Shown: positions 42,934-51,323 of the stretch, in pieces
Layout: every line of letters starts with the position of its first letter
Numbering within the stretch: the first letter of the stretch is position 1
NCBI RefSeq assembly: GCF_014698235.1
Contig: NZ_JACJSP010000017.1
Coordinates: 31,534-95,533 of the forward strand
Source: Limnothrix sp. FACHB-406
Lineage (GTDB): Bacteria; Cyanobacteriota; Cyanobacteriia; CACIAM-69d
Direction of reading: 5' to 3'
DNA: 64,000 nucleotides
Program-made: the position numbers and the translations under genes
Notes under the pieces: generated by a model
The model's input: the letters and a program-made list of their open reading frames with translations, nothing else
Told to the model about the DNA's origin: nothing
The model's database searches: none

Positions 42934-43070
42934 GATGCGGCGGCGCTGCGGCGTGGCTGAGACTGTGTAACCGGCGCTGCATGATTTGCACTGTGGGGCG
43001 ATTGGCTTGCAGTGATGAAAAAGCTGAGGGCGCGGAATTTGGCATTGAATAGCCAACGATCGCGCGGGGG

Positions 43071-43099
43071 CAAGGGGCTTAAGCCCCTTGTCTGTTTTT
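43071..43099 (+). terminator. Terminator downstream of clpP
   Basis: CAAGGGGCTT (43071-43080) pairs perfectly with AAGCCCCTTG (43081-43090), followed by TCTGTTTTTG. It belongs to the CAAGGGGC hairpin family. Confidence 0.75.
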
Positions 43100-43178
43100 G
43101 TGGGCCCCTGGTCTGCTTTTGGGGGATGAGGACAGGGCGAGCCGTTGCCTTGAAGATGGCTGGCTGGGTTTGATGTTT

Positions 43179-44309
43179 CTAGAGGCGCAGGGCGATGTGG
43201 TTGTCGATGCGTGCGATCGAGCCGTCGGGGCCGATCGCCCCAAATTGTTGGCAATAGTCCCGTACGATCGGGGGCAATTGCTGAAACTCAAAGAGCGTGT
43301 CCCCATTGGCCACATCGGCCCAGAAATTCCGTAACTGGGGAGCCAGCAAGAGCGCTTCGTCTTGCGACAGCCCCAAACCGCCATACATCAACATTTTCAA
43401 CATAAACGGCGGACTCCGATCACCCATCCACTGCCGAGAAAGGGCGGGCAAATCTTCCCAACCGGGAACAGACTTCACGCGGCCCGATTCCACCTCCAAC
43501 CAAGGATGACCCGAGCGATCGCGCCGCAAGGTGACCAAGCGGAATGGATGGGGGTAACTGACTAAGGAGCCGGTGGTGATGTCATAGAGGCCGTCAGCTT
43601 CCGCAATGTCCTGCACATGGAGATGGCCCGTAAAAACTAACTGGATCCCGGCCGATCGCAGCTTTTGGCGCAGTTCGATCGCGTTTTGGAGCATGTAGCG
43701 ACTGCCCAGGGGGTGAGTCGCCTGTTCCGGCAAATGCTCCACCACATTGTGATGCACCATCACCAGGGTCAGATCCTGCGGGTTGAGCTGGGCAAGGGTG
43801 CGATCGAGCCAGGCCATTTGCTCCGCATCGATCGCCCCAACAATTTCCTTGCCATCTTCTGCAAGTTGATTGGAATTCAGACCAATCAGTTTCAGGCCGG
43901 GCAACAACTCTTGAATGTAATAGGGCTGCGGAGAATCCCCATAGCCAAAGTCCCGATACAGCGTCACAAACTCCGGCAGGGTCGTGATGCGCGGGTAACT
44001 CGATTGGGCAGGAAAATCATGGTTGCCCGGAACCACATAAACCGGATAGGGCAACTGTTTCAGCCGTTGCACCAGCCACTGATGATTTTCTGGCTCGCCA
44101 TGTTGAGTCAGGTCACCGGGCAACAACAGGAAATCTAAATTCAGTCGCTCCAGTTGCTCCAGGATTTGCTCCAGGGCCGGAATCGCCACCTCCACCAAGT
44201 GAAATCGACTCGGATGATCCCAAACCGTGTGGGGCAAAGCGACATGTAAATCGCTGATGACGGCAAAGCGGCAAGGGCGATCGGGCCACGGGGCGATCGG
44301 GGAGGACAT
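43179..44309 (-). CDS. Metallophosphoesterase (calcineurin-like)
   Basis: The 376-residue protein has all calcineurin-like metal-site motifs in order: VISDLHVALPH (near residue 17), LLPGDLTQHGE, VVPGNHDFPAQ, VMVHHNVVEH and FTGHLHVQDIA. It thus hydrolyses phosphoesters with a two-metal centre, resembling the 3',5'-cyclic AMP phosphodiesterase CpdA group, though the substrate is not certain. The C-terminal 100 residues lack a recognised domain. No signal peptide or membrane helix is seen. It is divergent from the light-harvesting-like gene. Confidence 0.88.
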   Translation of the reverse strand: MSSPIAPWPDRPCRFAVISDLHVALPHTVWDHPSRFHLVEVAIPALEQILEQLERLNLDFLLLPGDLTQHGEPENHQWLVQRLKQLPYPVYVVPGNHDFPAQSSYPRITTLPEFVTLYRDFGYGDSPQPYYIQELLPGLKLIGLNSNQLAEDGKEIVGAIDAEQMAWLDRTLAQLNPQDLTLVMVHHNVVEHLPEQATHPLGSRYMLQNAIELRQKLRSAGIQLVFTGHLHVQDIAEADGLYDITTGSLVSYPHPFRLVTLRRDRSGHPWLEVESGRVKSVPGWEDLPALSRQWMGDRSPPFMLKMLMYGGLGLSQDEALLLAPQLRNFWADVANGDTLFEFQQLPPIVRDYCQQFGAIGPDGSIARIDNHIALRL

Positions 44310-44634
44310 AGGAAGCGATGAACGGGGGCTGAAGAACTGGACAAGGACGATCCCCGCTCAAAAACGAGTATAGCCTTGCGTTTCCGCCCCCGGGCGCGAT
44401 CGGGCCTAAAGCAAGCAATCTGTAGTGATTTTTAAATCGTTATTAACGCATGTGCCGATTAAACGATGAAATGTGGATTGATCCGAGGGCTGGACTGATG
44501 ACCACCAAGGCTTTTAGCTCCGAATGAGGAAAATAAAATAATTTTCGTCAAGTATGTTGCAAGAAAAGTTTACATAGTGTTACACTGTGAAACACAGGGC
44601 AACAAACAGCCCCCACATCCTTCGGAGCAGTGCC
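44310..44634. other. Divergent promoter region
   Basis: The 325-bp gap between the phosphoesterase and the light-harvesting-like gene holds an AT-rich perfect hairpin, GAAAAT/ATTTTC (44529-44546), and an HLR1-type site at 44569-44586. Confidence 0.6.
44569..44586 (+). promoter_or_regulatory. HLR1-type RpaB-binding site
   Basis: TTTACATA-gt-GTTACACT matches the high-light regulatory 1 consensus, two (G/T)TTACA(T/A)(T/A) repeats separated by 2 bp, with one mismatch in the second half. HLR1 sites are bound by the response regulator RpaB and control high-light and photosynthesis genes. It lies about 50 bp before a light-harvesting-like gene. Confidence 0.7.
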
Positions 44635-44814
44635 ATGTACACCACCGTTAACGAAACCGGCCAACTGAACAACTACGCCAAAGAGCCGAAGATGTACTAC
44701 GCGCATTACCCCACCTTCTGGGAACAGCGCCGCTACGCACAACTGGGTGGGGCCGCTGTCTTATTCCTGGGGCTAACTTTGGCAGTTGCCTTTGCTGCAT
44801 CCTCAGTGGTCTAA
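44635..44814 (+). CDS. One-helix light-harvesting-like (ssl1498/HLIP-related) small protein
   Basis: The 59-residue protein from ATG 44635 begins MYTTVNETGQLNNYAKEP and ends in a single hydrophobic helix (about residues 38-58). The N-terminal TVNETGQLNNYAKEPKMYY sequence is that of the small cyanobacterial light-harvesting-like proteins related to high-light-inducible polypeptides. It should sit in thylakoids and may bind pigment or assist photosystem assembly. GGAG lies upstream of the ATG. The HLR1 site at 44569 indicates RpaB control. A terminator-ended, hairpin-rich 3' region follows. Confidence 0.82.
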   Translation: MYTTVNETGQLNNYAKEPKMYYAHYPTFWEQRRYAQLGGAAVLFLGLTLAVAFAASSVV

Positions 44815-44943
44815 GGTGTTGTAATCTTCAGGCTTGGTGTTAGTAAAGTCAGCAGTTTTCTGCGCCCTTCGTGGTCATGATTGACTTCTGAGCCTGTTGA
44901 TAACCCACAACAATAATTCATGGTGATTTCTTAAAGTGACAGT

Positions 44944-45084
44944 CTGCGATCGTCGTTCGCAGTAATGACTTGCCACTACAACTGTTAGTCATTGCGAGTC
45001 ACAGTCGCTGGCAATGAGTCAATCGCCACAAATAATACGAAAGTCACCTCAATGGTTAACACTGAGGTGACTCTTGTTGTTTTT
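44944..45084 (+). ncRNA. Candidate small RNA or 3' UTR RNA with intrinsic terminator
   Basis: Three stems follow one another: CTGCGA/TCGCAG, TCATTGC/GCAATGA and the terminator AGTCACCTCA/TGAGGTGACT with T-rich tail. They lie 130-270 nt after the light-harvesting-like gene. It may be its 3' UTR or a separate sRNA; the 5' end is unknown. Confidence 0.4.
45042..45084 (+). terminator. Strong intrinsic terminator
   Basis: AGTCACCTCA (45042-45051) pairs perfectly with TGAGGTGACT (45063-45072), then CTTGTTGTTTTT. Confidence 0.88.
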
Positions 45085-45393
45085 AAGACTCGAATGGAAA
45101 TTGCCAGCCTGCTTGTGCCGTAACTCCTGCTCTTTCCTGAAGTGGAGGAGAGACAGAAATAATGTTGATCACTCAATTACTTCGTCAAGACTCATCCTCC
45201 TTCTGTTTTGAGGATGCCTGTGAAAGGGGCAACAAGGGGCTAGATGAGTGCAAAAGATCGCATGATTGACTAGAGACTGATCGGGTGATCGTTGGGGATT
45301 GATTGGACTGAATCCCAATCAATGGTCATCAATTACTACTGTGAACTGATGAGTCTGGATCGTAGAACTGGCTCAACGCTTTCTATGTAAATT

Positions 45394-45909
45394 CTATGCA
45401 AAATCTGAAGGGATCGTTGTGGCGCTATTGGGCAGCGGATTGGGAATCATGTCGCCTTCTTGCCACTGTTGAACTTGGGAAAAGAGGTTGCGAACGGTTT
45501 CCTGAAAGGCTTCTCGGGTCACTTCAATGCCCTGCATCACATCACCGGGGATGTCGAAAAACACGAGGCTATCGATCGTTTCCATTGCCATCAGTTGAAA
45601 CAGGATATGCGTGACGGGAAACGGGGCGGCCATCAAGTTGGGATCTTTGGTGGGCATGGGGCCGCGGGCTGCGTCTTGCAAGGTGGGAAAGGCGTAGACC
45701 ACATTTTTCTCGATTCCCTGTTCGCGGCGGTTCCCGAGGGTGACGCGCACCCAATCGCCATTCAGGGTTTGTAGGATGTAGTAGTCTTCGCGACTCAGTT
45801 GGTTGGCGAAGTAGATCAATGCTGGGGCGATCGCGGCAACGATTTCGGGAGTTTGACCGTCTTGGGGAGCATTGTCGATCAGAATTTGAATTTGGCTTTC
45901 AATATCCAT
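45394..45909 (-). CDS. Conserved cyanobacterial protein of unknown function
   Basis: The 171-residue protein starts MDIESQIQILIDNAPQDG and reads as a soluble, folded alpha/beta protein with stretches such as LNGDWVRVTLGNRREQG, VVYAFPTLQDA and HILFQLMAMETIDSLVFFD. I recall similar proteins being widespread in cyanobacteria but cannot name a domain or function. No signal peptide or membrane segment is seen. It is divergent from hetZ, whose start is 306 bp away. Composition and codon use match its neighbours. Confidence 0.7.
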   Translation of the reverse strand: MDIESQIQILIDNAPQDGQTPEIVAAIAPALIYFANQLSREDYYILQTLNGDWVRVTLGNRREQGIEKNVVYAFPTLQDAARGPMPTKDPNLMAAPFPVTHILFQLMAMETIDSLVFFDIPGDVMQGIEVTREAFQETVRNLFSQVQQWQEGDMIPNPLPNSATTIPSDFA

Positions 45910-46215
45910 AGGTTCAATGAAAAAGACGAAAAATGACGGTCAAGCTAGGCAGGGCGGGCAGCGGCTTTGGCAATCGCCCTAGTAACAGTCCTAGCAACGA
46001 TCACTCGTGCCACAACCATCGTTGCGCTCGGCCGCAAGCATTGTACCTGCGGATTTTGTGGCAAGTTGTTGGGGGCTAATTGGGGTTACCGATCGCACAG
46101 GCAGCGTAATCGCTCGTGGTGGTCATCGCTGAGTCGATTATGCTTGTCATGGTAAACCGTTCCGTAGGACATCTCCGGAGTCTTGGGGTGGCATCAGTCG
46201 CAATGGTCGGTTGTA
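45910..46215. other. Divergent region upstream of hetZ
   Basis: About 306 bp with no gene recognised. A few short repeats (CTAGCAACGATC-like) are present. The hetZ promoter should lie here; no hexamers were fixed. Confidence 0.4.
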
Positions 46216-47394
46216 ATGTTGGCATCAGACGAGAGTTGTAGGGGCGTGGAATCGACGATCGATTTATTGCAGCGGGAGTTGCGGTCAGGAACGACGGCTC
46301 CAGAGGCGGTTTGTACAGCGGTGGCCGATCGAATTGCGGCGGAAGTCGATCGCATCTGTACTGAAAGTCGTCGGATCCAGTCTTCCGGGGATGTGTTGGG
46401 TTGGGCCCACAGCCTGGCTCGTCACCGATTGCAACAGAATTTGCGCTATTACCAGTTGGGATCCCAACGCGGCCGAGCCGAGTTGCACAGTACCCTCAGC
46501 GCCATCATTTACCGATACATTTCCCCAGCCCGATCGCGCACGAGCTATCAAGCGCGGCTATTGGCAATCGAGGATTTCCTCCAGGGATTTTACGTGGAGG
46601 CGCTGGGGGCCTTTCGGCGCGAAAACCAGTTGCCCCCGGACTATACCCCTCGGGTACGGCTGGAGTTGGCGGAATATATGGCGTTTGTGGAGCGCTACGC
46701 CAAGCGCCGGATTCCGTTGCCCGGTGGGCGATCGCAGCAGTTAATTGTGTTGCGGGCCCAAACCTTTGCCCGTCAACAGCCCCCGGAAACTTCGATCGAC
46801 ATGGATCAGGCCGCCGAAAGCGCCAGTGATAGCGGTGAGGGCTACTCCTGGGATGATGCATCGGTGCAGCAAGTGCGCGATCGAATCAGCGCCAAGGAAT
46901 CCACGGATGTGATGGATGGGGCCCTGCGCCAGGCGGTTGTGGATGAATTAATTGCTTATCTGCGCGATCGCAACCAAGAGGAATGCGTTAACTATTTGGT
47001 GCTGCGATTAAAAGACTTATCCGCCAGCGAAATTGAAAAGGTGTTGGGGCTGGATGCTCGTCAGCGCGATTACTTACAACAACGTTTCAAATATCACCTC
47101 ATTCGCTTTGCCTTGCTCCACCGTTGGGAATTGGTTCACCAGTGGCTTGATGTGGATTTGGAGCGCGATTTAGGCTTAACCCCTCGTCAATGGGAAAGTT
47201 TGCTCAATCAACTGGGCCCGGAAATTACCAAATTGGTGGAGCTAAAACGCGCGGGATCAGACGATCGAACCGTAGCCCAAGCGATGGGAATCAGCGCTTC
47301 TCAAGTGCAAAAGCTATGGTTCAAGTTGCTGGAAACCGCTTGGGAAATTCGTAATCGCACAGAGTCCGGAACGAGGAGGGGGACAGATGAATAG
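46216..47394 (+). CDS. hetZ: HetZ-like heterocyst differentiation regulator
   Basis: HetZ is a transcription regulator needed for early heterocyst commitment in Anabaena but also conserved in non-heterocystous filamentous cyanobacteria. From ATG 46216 the product is 392 residues, close to Anabaena HetZ. The stretch ARQQPPETSIDMDQAAESAS and the long helical C-terminus with AQAMGISASQVQKLWFKLLETAWEIR, which looks like a DNA-binding helix-turn-helix, fit the family. It overlaps the next gene, a PatU homologue, by 8 nt, the conserved hetZ-patU order. An upstream TTG in the same frame is less likely as start. Confidence 0.85.
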   Translation: MLASDESCRGVESTIDLLQRELRSGTTAPEAVCTAVADRIAAEVDRICTESRRIQSSGDVLGWAHSLARHRLQQNLRYYQLGSQRGRAELHSTLSAIIYRYISPARSRTSYQARLLAIEDFLQGFYVEALGAFRRENQLPPDYTPRVRLELAEYMAFVERYAKRRIPLPGGRSQQLIVLRAQTFARQQPPETSIDMDQAAESASDSGEGYSWDDASVQQVRDRISAKESTDVMDGALRQAVVDELIAYLRDRNQEECVNYLVLRLKDLSASEIEKVLGLDARQRDYLQQRFKYHLIRFALLHRWELVHQWLDVDLERDLGLTPRQWESLLNQLGPEITKLVELKRAGSDDRTVAQAMGISASQVQKLWFKLLETAWEIRNRTESGTRRGTDE

Positions 47395-48505
47395 CAACTT
47401 AGATAGCGTTCCCGGTGCGTTGCAAGCGCAGCTCTTGGGCCAGTTATTGGATGTGGCCAAGGAACTCGACCCCACAACCACCCCTGATCAGTCCCGATCG
47501 CCTGAGCCGATTGAACTTGGGGCAACCCAGCTTGAGCCGATCGAGATTGATCAGGCGATCGAACAGGCCCTCGCTGCCCATGCCTTCGATCCCGCTGACC
47601 TCCTAGAGGGTGACTTTTCTGCCCTTGCGGATCCGGCGATCAACCCCGCACCAGCGCGATCGCTATCTCCCAGCGATTTATCGGTTGCGAATCCTATGCT
47701 CGAACTTGATGCAATGCCCGTCGTTGACCAGCGCTATCACGCCCTGCTGAAACAGCGGTTGATTCTAGAAGCCTCCCAGCGCCCTCCCCTGTTTCCTTGG
47801 GAGTCGTCTGAAGCGGCGCTAGATTATCGCGACACTTACGAGGACGCGCCCTCGATCGCCCAAGTTCCCCAAAATCCCTGGCTACGGCAGTTCCAGCAGC
47901 TCAACCTGCCCACGAACCTGCCAGCGGACTTGGCCGAACGACTCTTAGCCGCTTGTCAAACCGTTGCCGCCCAGGCTCTCAAAGAAGGCGTAGCCCTCAT
48001 GCAAGCCGTGGATGAGCTATTTCCCGACCAAGATCGCCTGCTGAATGCCCAAGCCTCCGTCGTGTTGCGCTGGGCAACGGCCGTGCGTACCGGTGCTGCC
48101 AATCGTTTTCCCATGGAATATGTGGAATATGATCGCGCCAACCCCCAGCAGCAAATGACCATTGCCCTGTTGGCCGCGCGGGAACTGCTGAACCGCCTGA
48201 CCCTCGAACTCAGCGCCAAAACCCCCCAGGTCACCCAAGAATGGCTAGCTGACGGTGGTGCTTTGCGAATTGAGGCCCACTACATCCCCCAAGCCGATCG
48301 CCCTGCCTTGAACCTCACCCTCCGGCTTCCCGGCACGGGCACTGCTACTCTCAATGGCCCACAAGCCTCGGTGCAAGCGGCTGGGGAAGGCCTCCTGCGC
48401 CTGTCCATGCGGAACGTCAAACCGGGCGATCGCTACCGGCTGTCCGTGGCCCAAGTGGGCGAAACGGAGCTTCCTCCCTTGACCTTCACGATTTTGGTGC
48501 GCTAG
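47387..48505 (+). CDS. patU: PatU-like protein
   Basis: PatU proteins modulate heterocyst pattern in Anabaena together with HetZ. The 372-residue product has a variable Pro/Ser-rich N-terminal half (about residues 1-160) and a conserved C-terminal half beginning LPTNLPADLAERLLAACQ, with RWATAVRTGAANRFPMEYVEY-type sequence and a beta-rich end (RLSVAQVGETELPPLTFTIL). Its ATG overlaps the end of hetZ by 8 nt and has GAGGAGGGG upstream, indicating translational coupling. A role in filament physiology other than heterocysts is likely if the organism does not make them; this is inference. Confidence 0.8.
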   Translation: MNSNLDSVPGALQAQLLGQLLDVAKELDPTTTPDQSRSPEPIELGATQLEPIEIDQAIEQALAAHAFDPADLLEGDFSALADPAINPAPARSLSPSDLSVANPMLELDAMPVVDQRYHALLKQRLILEASQRPPLFPWESSEAALDYRDTYEDAPSIAQVPQNPWLRQFQQLNLPTNLPADLAERLLAACQTVAAQALKEGVALMQAVDELFPDQDRLLNAQASVVLRWATAVRTGAANRFPMEYVEYDRANPQQQMTIALLAARELLNRLTLELSAKTPQVTQEWLADGGALRIEAHYIPQADRPALNLTLRLPGTGTATLNGPQASVQAAGEGLLRLSMRNVKPGDRYRLSVAQVGETELPPLTFTILVR

Positions 48506-48796
48506 CTGCCACGAGCAAATAGCCACGAACGAACAGCCACAAACGAGCGGCCCGGGCAACTGGCCGTGAGCGATTCGCCATGGACTGAGATCCCGTCAAA
48601 TTGCGGGCATGACTCAAGAGCACGACTCGGGAGCATGAACCAGATTTAGCAACTTGCCTGTTGTAAAAGTAATCAAGTCAGGCGATACACTAAAGGACGG
48701 GCGATCGCACGATCCAGCGACCTATCCATCGCCCGCCCTGAGGTCATCCCTCCAAGGAAAATCCTCATCCGTTTTGCTAAATCCAGAACGCTCGCC

Positions 48797-49033
48797 ATGA
48801 CCCTACCCCTCACTGTTGAAAACGTCGAAACCACCCTTGATGAACTGCGCCCCTACTTGATGGCTGACGGCGGCAACGTTCAGCTTGTTGAAATTGACGG
48901 GCCCGTTGTCAAGCTGCGTCTCCAAGGTGCTTGTGGTTCTTGTCCCAGCTCGGCCATGACCCTGCGGATGGGCATTGAGCGTCGTCTGAAGGAAGTGATC
49001 CCCGAAATTGCCGAAATTGAACAAGTGGTTTAA
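48797..49033 (+). CDS. nfu: Nfu-type Fe-S cluster scaffold (NifU C-terminal domain)
   Basis: The 78-residue protein is a stand-alone Nfu domain that assembles and delivers 4Fe-4S clusters, important for photosystem I in cyanobacteria. The cluster motif is [18 protein letters not shown] (C-x2-C, about residues 46-49). The N-terminal [20 protein letters not shown] is typical. A possible TACACT -10 element lies near 48686. A 12-bp terminator hairpin follows at 49146. Confidence 0.95.
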   Translation: MTLPLTVENVETTLDELRPYLMADGGNVQLVEIDGPVVKLRLQGACGSCPSSAMTLRMGIERRLKEVIPEIAEIEQVV

Positions 49034-49145
49034 GGCGTTTGCCTGAGCCTTCGGTTTGAGTCTCAAAACTGAAACCTTCGACTCTCAAAAGCAAGTCAAC
49101 ACAGCAACTAAATACACAACCAAATACAACTGATCGATCGCTGAT

Positions 49146-49177
49146 AAAACAAGGGGCTTTTGCTCCTTGTTTTCTTG
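49146..49177 (+). terminator. Intrinsic terminator downstream of nfu
   Basis: AAAACAAGGGGC (49146-49157) pairs with GCTCCTTGTTTT (49162-49173), 12 bp with one wobble, with T-rich exit. Third member of the CAAGGGGC hairpin family. Confidence 0.82.
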
Positions 49178-49430
49178 TTTGATTTTCCTGTTGTGGATTA
49201 TTTTCTGTAAATTATCTTCTGCAAATTTTCTTGCTTAAGCTCTCTTCAAAATCCAAAAACTTAGCCATCTAAAAACTAAAATTAGATACAGCCTTTACTT
49301 AAAATAATTGGCACGTCATATCGCAAATGCCATGAATCAACGGTTTGGTGGGCACTGCCCACCCTACAGACTAAAATTAGATAGTAGAAGTTTTTCTGAA
49401 AATATTTTAGTAAAACAGTTTAAACATAAA

Positions 49431-49458
49431 CAGGCAAGGAACATCAGCTCCTTGCCTG
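49431..49458. repeat. Perfect 10-bp inverted repeat
   Basis: CAGGCAAGGA pairs with TCCTTGCCTG around ACATCAGC. It resembles the CAAGGGGC hairpins but has no T-run. Role unknown. Confidence 0.7.
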
Positions 49459-49837
49459 GTCAACAGTTGTGCCGTTTGGCAGTCTAAATTACTTCAGCGT
49501 GGTTTCAGATATCCATGGAGATTCATCGATCGATGTTCCGTTCAATCCATTGATTGATAAATTAAGTCAAATTAATCAATGCAATAAATTCAACCGGAGT
49601 TAACTAGACCTGATTAGGACTGCTTAGATCTTTGGGTGAGTCTCAATGAAGCTGAATCCGAATAGGTCTGGATGAATCGCAGTGGGAGAATTTATGTGCC
49701 TCAGCCGATCGGCAGTTGATTGTTTGATCTGGCGAGCGAAAGTTGAAAATTTGATGGGTGACAGCGCCCACGTCATCTCGCGCGATAGCTTAGGGTTTGG
49801 CAAGCCAATTAATGTGCGTCTGATGGGGCTGCTGGTC

Positions 49838-50062
49838 TTAATCGTTAGTCCATTCTTCGTGACTGAGCAGGTCTCCCACGCAGTCCCGGAGTAGATAGTC
49901 ACACCGCTCTAGCTCAAACTCTACACAAGTCCATTCCCGAGGCGGAATAAATTGGCAGAGGACATAGAGGGGCTGATGACGATCCACGTTTCCCGTTTCC
50001 ACGAGATGGCGGGCTTCGTCTCGGATCTCGTCGATCGAGTAACGCAGTTTCGTTTGCAGCAT
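49838..50062 (-). CDS. DUF4327 family protein
   Basis: The 74-residue protein starts MLQTKLRYSIDEIRDEARHL and continues QPLYVLCQFIPPREWTCVEF and ELERCDYLLRDCVGDL, the signature of the small cyanobacterial DUF4327 family. Its function is unknown. Helical content is high, with two conserved Cys. An overlapping minus-strand frame at 49624-49902 and a plus-strand frame are shadows. It is a monocistronic gene in a long non-coding stretch. Confidence 0.85.
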   Translation of the reverse strand: MLQTKLRYSIDEIRDEARHLVETGNVDRHQPLYVLCQFIPPREWTCVEFELERCDYLLRDCVGDLLSHEEWTND

Positions 50063-50657
50063 ATAGAAGGCCCTCTTGGCGATCGATTCGGATGGTTCGG
50101 TATGGCTCGATTCAAATGCACCCTACTGTAACGCACCAAATTTATCTATGGCTGTTGCTTAGTAGCGGGCAATACTGAACTTTTACCTATTCTCATCCTT
50201 GCCCGAGGGCTTAGCACAGGTCTGGCCGTTAAAAATTCTTAAAGACTGCGACTGTCCTGCAATATTTGATCATCCCCCTTATCATGGCTCTTGGATCGTG
50301 ACTGGGCGGGTCGATCGAGTCCGTCACGTCACTGGGCAGCCTCAGTCAAGCTCTGGAACCGTGGGCAATGGCAATGGTTGTGAATAGTTGCCAGATAGTT
50401 GCCAGATAGTGGCACGAAGAGTGGCGCGAGCAGCGGCCGGAGGCAAAAAGTACCCAATTTGGCCCATAAACCGCAAGCACCGGAAGATCCATGGGACTCA
50501 TCTTCCAGTGCTTGTGGTGGGTGATGCTATGCGCTAGCTGAAAGGTTGGCTGTTCCCGATCGGGTAGCCCGGGGCTTGCGCTGCCTAGGAGGCGATTGCC
50601 CCTTTTGTTTGATAACAACCTAATTGCAACGGGCAGATGGCGCGCTAGGGTGAAGGC
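50063..50657. other. Intergenic region between DUF4327 and STAS genes
   Basis: No gene is supported. GTTGCCAGATA is repeated in tandem near 50388-50410, and a 14-bp hairpin lies at 50474-50514. Confidence 0.5.
50474..50514 (-). terminator. Hairpin downstream of the STAS gene
   Basis: CAAGCAC-c-GGAAGAT pairs with ATCTTCC-a-GTGCTTG, 14 bp with one mismatch. On the minus strand it lies 143 nt after the STAS stop and is followed by a short TTT. A terminator is likely. Confidence 0.5.
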
Positions 50658-51017
50658 CTAGCTAGCGATCGTGCGAGGAGTGCCCTCAAGGGCTTGGTCT
50701 TCACTATCAAAAATTTCAAATACGGAATCCATCATGGTGACCTCGAAAACCAGCTTGGCTTCGGGGTGTACCTGACAGAGGCGAAAACTGCCTTTTTCCT
50801 TATCGGCATCCCGCATCCCGGCAACGAGCGAGGTGAGTCCAGAACTGTCAATGAAGTTGACCTTGCTGAGATTCACGACGATATGAGGACTCAGCTTAGA
50901 AATACATTCTTGCAGTTTGAGGCGAAATTGCCAGGCTGTCGTAATGTCCAGCCGTCCTTCAGGGGTGAGAACAATTACCGTCGTGCCATCTTTGGTCGTG
51001 TGGGTCTTCTGCTCCAT
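50658..51017 (-). CDS. STAS-domain anti-sigma factor antagonist-like protein
   Basis: The 119-residue protein is a single STAS domain like SpoIIAA/RsbV. The phosphorylatable serine region is NFIDSSGLTSLVAG (Ser near residue 58-59), preceded by GRLDITTAWQFR. Such proteins bind anti-sigma kinases or other regulators in a phosphorylation-dependent way. In cyanobacteria STAS proteins work in partner-switching control of sigma factors or of other outputs. No kinase or phosphatase partner gene is adjacent. The leader contains the unusual hairpin at 51251-51313. Confidence 0.88.
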   Translation of the reverse strand: MEQKTHTTKDGTTVIVLTPEGRLDITTAWQFRLKLQECISKLSPHIVVNLSKVNFIDSSGLTSLVAGMRDADKEKGSFRLCQVHPEAKLVFEVTMMDSVFEIFDSEDQALEGTPRTIAS

Positions 51018-51323
51018 GATGGATTGTTCGCTCTTGGGGGACTAGGAAGGGGGCTGGCCGACAGATCGTGTTGAGGACAGCGGCGGATCGGCAAGCACTT
51101 CATGACCATACCCAAACTCGGGGGCCAGTGGACGTGCAAAGAACGATCCCGGTCAGGACACGGAGATCGAAACAAAGCTGGGGGCTTGATGCTTCGATTT
51201 GATCGCACCGGCTACGAGCACCACGCAATCGGAAGCAGCGCTCGACAGGTAAGTCTCCTTCGGATTGTATCACGGCACCCCAGGAGACTTAAGTGGTCTC
51301 GGAGTGCCGTTTTCCCCAAGCTG
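51018..51323. other. Gap between STAS gene and hemF with alternative-pairing hairpins
   Basis: No coding frame is supported. A GC-rich hairpin with TTTT exit on the plus strand lies at 51272-51313, and a 9-nt segment at 51251-51259 can compete with it. Confidence 0.5.
51272..51313 (+). terminator. Plus-strand terminator-like hairpin without an upstream gene
   Basis: ACGGCAC (51272-51278) pairs with GTGCCGT (51304-51310); inner GAGAC/GTCTC extends the stem; TTTT follows. AAGTCTCCT (51251-51259) is perfectly complementary to AGGAGACTT (51282-51290), giving an alternative fold. Confidence 0.55.

Larger units (their letters stand above)
44815..45393. other. Intergenic region with three consecutive hairpins
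   Basis: No coding frame is supported. Hairpins at 44944-44962, 44989-45017 and 45042-45072 precede T-rich sequence. The remainder (45090-45393) shows no recognised feature. Confidence 0.5.
49034..49837. other. Intergenic region rich in hairpins and repeats
   Basis: It holds the nfu terminator, a GGTGGGCACTGCCCACC palindrome near 49346, a 14-bp direct repeat at 49275 and 49370 and a perfect 10-bp hairpin at 49431-49458. Small open frames on both strands look accidental. Confidence 0.5.

Noticed and set aside
49624..49902. 92-residue minus-strand open frame
   Set aside because: Overlaps the end of the DUF4327 gene in another frame and has no family features.
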